Part shown: one piece after another, positions 7,443-12,562 of the stretch
How the letters are laid out: each line of letters begins with the position of its first letter
How positions within the stretch are numbered: the stretch's first letter is position 1
NCBI GenBank assembly: GCA_030018745.1
Contig: JASEHB010000015.1
Location: forward strand, 1,342 to 13,903
Source of the DNA: Desulfatibacillaceae bacterium
GTDB taxonomy: Bacteria; Desulfobacterota; Desulfobacteria; Desulfobacterales; Desulfatibacillaceae
Direction: 5' to 3'
Length of the DNA stretch: 12,562 nt
The notes under the pieces: generated by a model
Seen by the model: only the letters and a program-made list of their open reading frames with translations
Told to the model about the DNA's origin: nothing
Database searches by the model: none
Position numbers and translations under genes: made by a program

Positions 7443-8390
7443 GTGTCCATGCTCCCCAAAAAGGTTTTAATCTTCTTTGCCCTTGCCCTGGCGGTTTTTT
7501 CCGGCATTGCCCTTGCCCAGGATGAGGCATCCGCAAGCCCTCTTTTTTCTGTTGATGCCAATGCCCAATACGAGCTTGCCCAAAAGTATCTGGATCTGGG
7601 CGAATACTTCAAGGCTGTGGCCGAGTTTGAGCGGTTTTTGCACTTCTTCGGGGAGCATCCCCTTGCGCCGGATGCAAGGCTTGGCATGGGAAAGGCATAT
7701 CTTTTGGGGGGGCAATATGCAGATGCAGTTGGCGCTTTGGCGGATTTTTTGAATAAACACCCAAATCATAAAGATACTGACAAGGCCAGGCTGCTCCTTT
7801 GCCGGGCCTACGCGGAAGCCAAAGACTTTGCCAACGCCCTGCCATGCCTGGAGAGCATTGCCAGCGTTACCACCGACCCGGTCGTGGCAGATATTGCACT
7901 AAACCAGATGGGCTGGCTGCTTTTGGAGCAAGGCCTCTGGGATGAGGCAAAAGCAGCCTTTGGGCAGGTTTCAGCCCCAAACCGCCTTTCCTTTGGCACG
8001 GACCAGGTGCTTGCCCAGCTTGAACTTACCCCCATGCCAAAATCAAAAAACCCCGCTCTTGCCGGGGCGCTTGCTGTCATTCCAGGTGCAGGCCACCTTT
8101 ACACTGGCAGGTACCAGGATGCGGCTGTGGCCCTTTTGCTCAATGTGGGTCTTATTTTTGGGGCGATTGAATGCTTTGACAATGACATGCCCGCATTGGG
8201 GGCAATAGTTGGCTTTGTTGCTGTGGGCTTTTATGCGGGCAACATCCAGGGCGCTGTCTCCTCTGTCCGCAAGCACAATGCCCGCCAGAAGGAATCCTTT
8301 ATCAATGACCTGCGCCGCAAGGCCAGGCCCACCCTGCATCTGGGCATGGCCAAAAACGGCCCGGCAGGGTTTGTAAGCTTTAGTTTTTGA
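7443..8390 (+). CDS. Exported TPR protein with C-terminal multi-pass hydrophobic domain
   Basis: This 315-residue protein has a clear Sec signal peptide (core 8-23, AxA site ALA at 23-25 before Q26) without a lipobox cysteine. Residues ~40-175 form TPR-like helical pairs (AQYELAQKYLDLGEYFKAVAEF, GMGKAYLLGGQYADAV, QMGWLLLEQGLWDEAK), resembling BamD/YbgF-type periplasmic TPRs. Residues ~203-275 contain hydrophobic stretches with the motif IPGAGHLYTGRYQDA, like the PGxGqxYxGr motif of TM2/DUF5683-type membrane proteins, and two further membrane-like segments (~225-243, ~250-268). The start is GTG 7443 or ATG 7449; no strong Shine-Dalgarno sequence is seen. It follows gspE by 92 bp and ends before a strong terminator, so it may be the last gene of the operon. 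A link to secretion is inferred only from position; it may be an unrelated envelope gene. Confidence 0.75.
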   Translation: MSMLPKKVLIFFALALAVFSGIALAQDEASASPLFSVDANAQYELAQKYLDLGEYFKAVAEFERFLHFFGEHPLAPDARLGMGKAYLLGGQYADAVGALADFLNKHPNHKDTDKARLLLCRAYAEAKDFANALPCLESIASVTTDPVVADIALNQMGWLLLEQGLWDEAKAAFGQVSAPNRLSFGTDQVLAQLELTPMPKSKNPALAGALAVIPGAGHLYTGRYQDAAVALLLNVGLIFGAIECFDNDMPALGAIVGFVAVGFYAGNIQGAVSSVRKHNARQKESFINDLRRKARPTLHLGMAKNGPAGFVSFSF

Positions 8391-8414
8391 TACGGGGATT
8401 ATTAACTTGACGGG

Positions 8415-8451
8415 ATGGGGAGGCGGTCAATGCCGCCTCCCCATTTTTTTT
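8415..8451 (+). terminator. Strong intrinsic terminator between convergent genes
   Basis: A perfect 12-bp inverted repeat (ATGGGGAGGCGG at 8415-8426 and CCGCCTCCCCAT at 8433-8444) with a 6-nt loop is followed by eight T (8444-8451, one shared with the stem). It ends transcription of the plus-strand gene at 8390. The last T is in the stop codon of the minus-strand gene. In the minus direction the stem is preceded by A and followed by CCCGTCAAG rather than a T run, so it is at best a weaker terminator that way. Confidence 0.93.
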
Positions 8452-9122
8452 CAAAGGATTATCCTTGCATCAACCGCTGCGCAGCCATCGGGTGTGGCCA
8501 TGAGCGGGTTTATGTCCATTGAGGAAAAGGCCCCTGCCATGTCCATTGCCAGGCGCGAAAAGGCTGTCACCGCCTTTGCCAGGGCATCCAGATTCACGGA
8601 AGGCTTGCCCCGGTAGCCTGTGATGAGCTGCGCGCCCTTCAGCTCCCGAATCATGGACAGCACATCGTCCTTTTCCAGGGGAGCCATGCGGATGGCTATA
8701 TCCTGGTAAATTTCCACAGCCGTCCCGCCAAGCCCCAGAATCACCACAGGCCCGAATTGCTCGTCATCCCGTGCGCCCAAAAAAAGCTCCAGGCCAGGGG
8801 TCATGGCGTCAATCACCATGCCTTCAAAAGCTTCAAGCTTTTCAAAGCGCTCCCACACATCTTCCAGAGCCTTTTTATCCTTTATGTTTATTGCCACGCC
8901 GCCCACATCGGACTTGTGGACAATCTTGACAGAAACCACTTTGGCAGCCACGGGAAAACCGATTTGGGCCGCCTTTTCCATGGCCTGCTGCCTTGTGGCT
9001 GCAAATGCAGAACTTGGCAGGGGCACGCCTGCGATTTTGAGAATCGCCTTTGCTTCGTGCTCTGGCACCCATCCGTCTTTTGCCCGTTTTTCCAGTATGC
9101 TTTTTATCTCCACAGGGAGCAT
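8451..9122 (-). CDS. acdB: ADP-forming acetyl/acyl-CoA synthetase, beta subunit
   Basis: This 223-residue protein is an ATP-grasp domain and matches the small beta subunit of archaeal-type acetyl-CoA synthetase (ADP-forming, EC 6.2.1.13), known at about 232 residues in Pyrococcus. Visible motifs are IVHKSDVGGV at 67-76, with H69 equivalent to the second phosphohistidine of the family, VILGLGGTAVEIYQD at 127-141, LITGYRG at 166-172 and the ending MDINPLMATPDG followed by AVDARIIL. With the alpha subunit it turns acyl-CoA, ADP and Pi into acid, ATP and CoA; the phosphate passes from an alpha-subunit histidine to ADP bound here. The ATG is preceded by AAGGAG with 6-nt spacing and lies inside the alpha gene (19-nt overlap). 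The substrate cannot be told from the sequence; acetyl-CoA or other short or branched acyl-CoAs are usual. Confidence 0.93.
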   Translation of the reverse strand: MLPVEIKSILEKRAKDGWVPEHEAKAILKIAGVPLPSSAFAATRQQAMEKAAQIGFPVAAKVVSVKIVHKSDVGGVAINIKDKKALEDVWERFEKLEAFEGMVIDAMTPGLELFLGARDDEQFGPVVILGLGGTAVEIYQDIAIRMAPLEKDDVLSMIRELKGAQLITGYRGKPSVNLDALAKAVTAFSRLAMDMAGAFSSMDINPLMATPDGCAAVDARIIL

Positions 9123-10483
9123 GGCTGACTCCTTCTCAAGGCCTGGGCCATCATTACCGCGCCCTCAATGCTCGATGAAACGGGCACGCCGTTAAGCTCA
9201 AATCCTTCAATGAGCATCCGGTATTTTTCCAGAAGCGGCACATAGGCTATCATGGGCTTTTGGGCCGCCTGGGCAAGATAACTCATCCGCGCGCCCAAAT
9301 CTGAAGTTATGCCCGGCAGATATGGAAGCAGCAGCAACATGACGCAATGAATGTCATCATCTTCAATGAGCGCCTTGGCCGCTGCCACAAAGTCCTCGTC
9401 CACCGCGCTGCCTGTTAAGTCCACAGGGTTTGTCACAGCCGCAATTCCCCTTACGCTCGGACTCACGGATTCTAAAATGATATTACGGGTTTTTTCTGAA
9501 AGCTGGGGGGTTTCAAGGCCGCTTTGGGCGCAGGCATCCACTGCCATTGCCCCGTGGCCGCCGCTTCCGGTTATTATGCCTATGTTCCTGTCAATGCAAA
9601 GGTTATAGCGGCTCAAGGCCTCCACAGCAGCCACAAGCTGAAGCTCGTCCTTTGGCTCAAGTATGCCGTGCTGGGCCATTATGCTGGAAAATGTCCGGTA
9701 ATCGCCCGCAAGGGACGCCGTGTGGCTGGAAACCGCCCGGCTTCCGGCCTCGCTCCTGCCGCTCTTTATGACCACCACCGGAGTTGCGGCCTTTTGGGCC
9801 GCCTCCACAAAGCGCCGCCCCTCGCCCTTTTCAAAGCCTTCCAGGTAAAACACGATGACCCCTACATCCTCGCGCTGATCCAGGTAATTGAGCAGCTCTA
9901 TCTCCCGAATAAAGGCCTTGTTGCCTATGGAAACAGCAGCAGCAATGCCCACTCCCTCGGCATCAAGCTTAATTATCTGGTCAACAATTATGCCGCCGCT
10001 CTGGCTCACAAGGGCAACATTGCCCCTTTGGGGGCGAATCATCCTCTCCGGCGGCAGGAACATGGTGTCCACATAGCCGGGCGCAAGCATTCCAAGGCAG
10101 TTGGGGCCGATGAAGGGCAAATCGGCCTCCCTTGCAATGCGGACAATCTCGTCCTGGAGGTCGATCCGGCCTGCCTCTGCAAAACCACCGGATATGATTA
10201 TCGCGCCCTTCACCCCGCTTTTGGCGCAGTCGGCAAGGGTCTGGGGAACCATGTCCGCACGCACGGCAATCACAGCCAGATCCACAGGGGCTGCTATATC
10301 GCTAATGTTTTCATACACGCGGTCGCCGTTTAGCCTGCCTCCACGCGGATTGACCGGATAAACCTTTACCCGGCTGCGCAGGTGGTTCTTTGCGTGAATA
10401 ACATTGGCAGGGTGGCGGTTGTTGGTGAGCGAAACTCCGATGACCGCTAAAGAGCGGGCCTTGAAAATGGGGGTCAAATCCAC
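9104..10483 (-). CDS. acdA: ADP-forming acetyl/acyl-CoA synthetase, alpha subunit
   Basis: This 459-residue protein has the domain order of the alpha subunit (about 462 residues in Pyrococcus). A CoA-binding Rossmann domain covers ~1-140 (SLAVIGVSLT, VYPVNPRGG, IGPNCLGMLAP at 125-135). Two succinyl-CoA-synthetase-like domains follow (LVSQSGG at 158-164, VIKSGRSEAG at 238-247, SSHTASLAG at 252-260, ITGSGGHGAM at 304-313, TNPVDLTG at 351-358). H254 in the SHT motif is the expected phosphohistidine. The GTG start is supported by AAGGAG 10 nt upstream. It is co-transcribed with the beta subunit downstream and divergent from the CoA-transferase gene, which suggests a shared role in acyl-CoA/acid turnover and substrate-level ATP formation. 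AMP-forming acetyl-CoA synthetase is excluded by its different fold; the fused alpha-beta and Pat-type forms are excluded by length and by the separate beta gene. Confidence 0.94.
   Translation of the reverse strand: MDLTPIFKARSLAVIGVSLTNNRHPANVIHAKNHLRSRVKVYPVNPRGGRLNGDRVYENISDIAAPVDLAVIAVRADMVPQTLADCAKSGVKGAIIISGGFAEAGRIDLQDEIVRIAREADLPFIGPNCLGMLAPGYVDTMFLPPERMIRPQRGNVALVSQSGGIIVDQIIKLDAEGVGIAAAVSIGNKAFIREIELLNYLDQREDVGVIVFYLEGFEKGEGRRFVEAAQKAATPVVVIKSGRSEAGSRAVSSHTASLAGDYRTFSSIMAQHGILEPKDELQLVAAVEALSRYNLCIDRNIGIITGSGGHGAMAVDACAQSGLETPQLSEKTRNIILESVSPSVRGIAAVTNPVDLTGSAVDEDFVAAAKALIEDDDIHCVMLLLLPYLPGITSDLGARMSYLAQAAQKPMIAYVPLLEKYRMLIEGFELNGVPVSSSIEGAVMMAQALRRSQPCSLWR
9129..9134 (-). promoter_or_regulatory. 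Ribosome binding site for the beta subunit
   Basis: On the minus strand AAGGAG stands 6 nt before the ATG at 9122, inside the end of the alpha gene. It fixes the start of the beta gene and shows that it does not rely on read-through coupling alone. Confidence 0.85.
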
Positions 10484-10493
10484 TTTTTTTTAT

Positions 10494-10499
10494 CTCCTT
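10494..10499 (-). promoter_or_regulatory. Ribosome binding site for the alpha subunit
   Basis: On the minus strand AAGGAG lies 10 nt upstream of the GTG at 10483, separated by an A-rich stretch. It supports GTG as the start codon; no ATG in frame is better placed. Confidence 0.75.
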
Positions 10500-10554
10500 G
10501 GCTTTATTGTCTGCCTTCCCGATAGTGGCAGCAGATACGCAACGCAATTTTTCA

Positions 10555-10584
10555 TTTATGGCCCAGTTGAGGCTAATCCGTCAA
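10555..10584 (-). promoter_or_regulatory. Predicted sigma70-type promoter for the acd operon
   Basis: On the minus strand TTGACG (10584-10579, 5 of 6 to consensus) and CATAAA (10560-10555, 4 of 6) are 18 bp apart. They would give a transcript starting near 10548 with a leader of roughly 65 nt before the GTG at 10483. The prediction is by eye. Confidence 0.4.
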
Positions 10585-10599
10585 GACAAGGGCTTGTCT
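10584..10599. promoter_or_regulatory. Perfect 7-2-7 palindrome at the acd promoter, operator candidate
   Basis: AGACAAG at 10584-10590 and CTTGTCT at 10593-10599 are exact inverted repeats around GG. The site begins at the last base of the predicted minus-strand -35 element, where a dimeric regulator could activate or block the acd promoter. It has no T run and is not a good terminator. No regulator gene is in the window. Confidence 0.4.
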
Positions 10600-10646
10600 G
10601 CGCCCATTTTTATATCGGTTTTGGAGCTATTTTGCCTTATTTAAGG

Positions 10647-10664
10647 TGCATAGGCGCCTTTGCA
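10647..10664. promoter_or_regulatory. Imperfect 18-bp palindrome upstream of the CoA-transferase gene, operator candidate
   Basis: TGCATAGGCGCCTTTGCA pairs with itself at 8 of 9 positions. It covers the -35 region and spacer of the predicted plus-strand promoter whose -10 is at 10670, a typical place for a repressor or activator site. Its half-site differs from the palindrome at 10584, so two regulators or two unrelated elements may be involved. Confidence 0.4.
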
Positions 10665-10675
10665 TGATGTATAAT
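10647..10675 (+). promoter_or_regulatory. Predicted promoter of the CoA-transferase/GNAT gene
   Basis: TATAAT at 10670-10675 is a perfect -10 hexamer. The -35 position at 17-bp spacing (TGCATA, 10647-10652) is poor, which would fit a promoter that needs an activator. The transcript would start near 10682, about 40 nt before the ATG at 10722. Confidence 0.4.
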
Positions 10676-10721
10676 GCCTTTTTAAGATATTGACCTATTA
10701 TTTTTTGCTATTCCGGCGCAT

Positions 10722-12562
10722 ATGTGGGGGGATATTTTGGATTACAAGGCCTGGCTCAAGGACAATTACCCGGAAAAAGTGATGGGCGGCAAAGATGCCG
10801 CAGCCCGCATACCGCGCGGAAGCCGTGTTCTTATAGGAACCGGCTGCGGCGAGCCGCAGCACCTTATCCACGAAATGGTCAAAAACCGAGACCTTTCCGA
10901 TATTGTCTGCTACCAGATGCTTTCATCCACCCTTGCCCAGTATGTGGATGACCCGGATTTTCTGCGGCGCTTCTCCTTAAAGCTCTTTTTCATAAGCAAT
11001 GATATGCGCAAGGCCGCCTTTGAAGGCAAGATAGACTATGTACCTGCCTACCTTTCCCAAATCCCCAAGCTTTTTTCCAGCCAGCGCATAGGCCTGGATG
11101 TGGCGCTGGTTCAGGTTTCGCCGCCGGATCGCTTCGGGTATTGCAGCCTAGGTGTAAGTGTGGATGTTACCCGGCCAGGCGCGCAGAACGCCAGGATGGT
11201 CATAGCCCAGGTCAACAGCCATATGCCCCGAACCTGGGGGGATTCCTTCATTCACGCAAGCGAAGTGGACTGCTTTGTGCTGCATGACGAACCCCTTGTG
11301 GAAAGCCTGCCAGCCCTTACCGAGCTTGAAACCGCCCGCCGCATCGGCCTTTATGTTTCGGAGCTTGTGGAGGACGGGGCCACCCTCCAGATAGGATTCG
11401 GCCAGATTCCCTATGCTGTTTTAGGATTTCTGGATCACAAGAAGGATCTGGGCATTCACACCCAGCTTATAACCGATGCGTTTTTGCCCCTCATCGAAAA
11501 GGGTGTCATCAACAACCGCAAAAAAACCTTTCTGCCGGGCCGCATTGTGGCAAGCCTGTGCATGGGAACCAGCAAGCTGTATGACTTTGTTGACAACAAC
11601 CCCATGTTCTACTTCAGAAGCTCGGACTTTGTTAACGACCCTGTGGTCATTGCCAGAAACGACCGGCTCATCTCCATTTCATCGGCCCTGGAGGTGGATC
11701 TCACCGGCCAGGTCTGCACAGACTCCACAGGCTACATCTTTTATTCGGGCATTGGCGACCAGGTTGACTTTCTGCGCGGCTCGGCCATGAGCGAGGGCGG
11801 CTTTTCCATCATCGCCCTGCCAAGTACAGCCAAGCGCGGCACGGTGAGCCGTATTGTGCCCCACCTTTCCGAGGGCGCAGGGGTGGCAACCACCCGTGGA
11901 GATGTGAACTTTGTTGTCACAGAGTACGGCGTGGCCGAGCTTCAGGGCGGCAGCATATATCAGCGGGTCATGGAGCTTGCCCAGGTGGCCCACCCCAAAT
12001 TCCGCAGCGCCCTTATCGAGGCTGCCAAGACAAGGCACTACATATTCGCAGACCAGCTTCCCCCGCCAGAGGACGACCTTATCTTCCTTGAGGAATACAA
12101 AAGCAGCATTTGCCTGCGTAACGGCCGCTCCATAGAGTTTAGGGCGCTTCTGCCAAGCGATGAGGTGGCCTACCGGGAGTTCCTCTACTCTTTGGGAGAC
12201 AGCTCCATCTATTACCGCTTCTTTCACCAGAAGCGCCTTTTCTCCCACGCAGAAGTCCAGCGCCAATGGGCTTCGGTTGACTACCGCAAGAGCATGACCA
12301 TCATCGGCATGGGGCCAAAGGGCGGGTACAAGGAAATCGTCTGTGTTGGCTCTTATGCCCCTTCCGACACGCCGGGCTTTGCGGAAGTGGCCTTTGTTAC
12401 AAGGGAGAGCTACCAGGGTCACGGGCTTGCCTCCTACCTTCTGGCTGCCCTGGAAAAAATTGCAAAATCAAATGATTACAAGGGCTTTACGGCAACGGTG
12501 CTGCGGGATAACGGCCCCATGCTGCGGGTGTTTGAAAAAAGGTATCCGGATATGAAGACGAG
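10722..12562 (+). CDS. Acyl-CoA hydrolase/CoA-transferase fused to a GNAT acetyltransferase (3' truncated)
   Basis: The frame is open from ATG 10722 to the window end (613 codons, no stop). TTG 10737 with the G-run at 10726-10731 as ribosome binding site is a possible alternative start. Residues ~1-430 are an acetyl-CoA hydrolase/acetate CoA-transferase: GTGCGEPQ at 39-46, IGFGQIP at 224-230, SGIGDQVDFLRG at 342-353 and TEYGVAEL at 400-407, where E401 is the expected catalytic glutamate that forms the CoA thioester. From ~470 on a GNAT domain is seen (IEFRALLPSDE, then the acetyl-CoA loop RESYQGHGLA at 561-570). The first part would move CoA between acyl-CoA and a free acid or hydrolyse the thioester; the second would transfer an acyl group to an amine, possibly a protein lysine. 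This fused architecture is known in anaerobes, but its GNAT substrate is not. Position opposite the acd genes suggests a common acyl-CoA role. Confidence 0.9.
   Translation, partial: MWGDILDYKAWLKDNYPEKVMGGKDAAARIPRGSRVLIGTGCGEPQHLIHEMVKNRDLSDIVCYQMLSSTLAQYVDDPDFLRRFSLKLFFISNDMRKAAFEGKIDYVPAYLSQIPKLFSSQRIGLDVALVQVSPPDRFGYCSLGVSVDVTRPGAQNARMVIAQVNSHMPRTWGDSFIHASEVDCFVLHDEPLVESLPALTELETARRIGLYVSELVEDGATLQIGFGQIPYAVLGFLDHKKDLGIHTQLITDAFLPLIEKGVINNRKKTFLPGRIVASLCMGTSKLYDFVDNNPMFYFRSSDFVNDPVVIARNDRLISISSALEVDLTGQVCTDSTGYIFYSGIGDQVDFLRGSAMSEGGFSIIALPSTAKRGTVSRIVPHLSEGAGVATTRGDVNFVVTEYGVAELQGGSIYQRVMELAQVAHPKFRSALIEAAKTRHYIFADQLPPPEDDLIFLEEYKSSICLRNGRSIEFRALLPSDEVAYREFLYSLGDSSIYYRFFHQKRLFSHAEVQRQWASVDYRKSMTIIGMGPKGGYKEIVCVGSYAPSDTPGFAEVAFVTRESYQGHGLASYLLAALEKIAKSNDYKGFTATVLRDNGPMLRVFEKRYPDMKT

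Noticed and set aside
6871..7536. A 221-codon minus-strand frame spanning the end of gspE and the start of the TPR gene
   Set aside because: It crosses two well supported plus-strand genes, including the zinc site of GspE and a signal peptide, and shows no domain of its own.
9524..10333. A 269-codon plus-strand frame inside the alpha subunit gene
   Set aside because: It is antisense to conserved motifs of the synthetase and has no family features.
1..12562. Mobile elements, CRISPR arrays, tRNA or rRNA genes
   Set aside because: No long terminal repeats, transposase or integrase motifs, spaced direct repeats or RNA gene sequences were seen; base composition looks even along the window.

Overview
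The window looks like chromosomal DNA from a Gram-negative bacterium. The best guess is a sulfate-reducing or syntrophic member of the Desulfobacterota (former Deltaproteobacteria). That placement is inferred from two things: an outer-membrane secretin system with ExeA-like and TPR accessory proteins inside the gene run, next to a split ADP-forming acyl-CoA synthetase and an acyl-CoA hydrolase/CoA-transferase fused to a GNAT acetyltransferase. No rRNA, tRNA, CRISPR array, insertion sequence or phage gene was seen.

Region 1 (1-7350, + strand) is part of a type II secretion system (T2SS) cluster. In order it holds the 3' end of gspC (PDZ part), an ExeA/GspA-type AAA ATPase with a membrane segment, a C39-peptidase-like domain and a peptidoglycan-binding domain, a GspB-like membrane protein ending in TPR repeats, the gspD secretin and the gspE ATPase. 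The first three genes are packed almost without gaps (6 nt, then a 4-bp ATGA overlap). gspD follows after about 200 bp and gspE after 86 bp. No gspF or pseudopilin gene follows gspE here, so the rest of the system must lie upstream of the window or elsewhere. A sec-exported TPR protein with a hydrophobic C-terminal domain follows at 7443-8390, and a strong intrinsic terminator at 8415-8451 closes the run.

Region 2 (8451-10483, - strand) encodes a two-subunit ADP-forming acetyl/acyl-CoA synthetase. The alpha gene comes first and the beta gene overlaps it by 19 nt with its own strong ribosome binding site. The enzyme would convert acyl-CoA, ADP and Pi into acid, ATP and CoA.

Region 3 (10722 to the window end, + strand) is a divergent gene for an acyl-CoA hydrolase/CoA-transferase fused to a GNAT domain, cut by the window edge. 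The 238-bp divergent spacer carries two different dyad-symmetric sequences, each touching the -35 region of a predicted promoter.

The secretion genes and the acyl-CoA genes look like two unrelated neighbouring units that converge at the terminator. I see no clearly new biological system. The most worthwhile leads are the GspA-like and TPR GspB-like pair built into the core T2SS operon, the C39-like domain without its usual cysteine, and the paired operator-like palindromes between the acyl-CoA genes.
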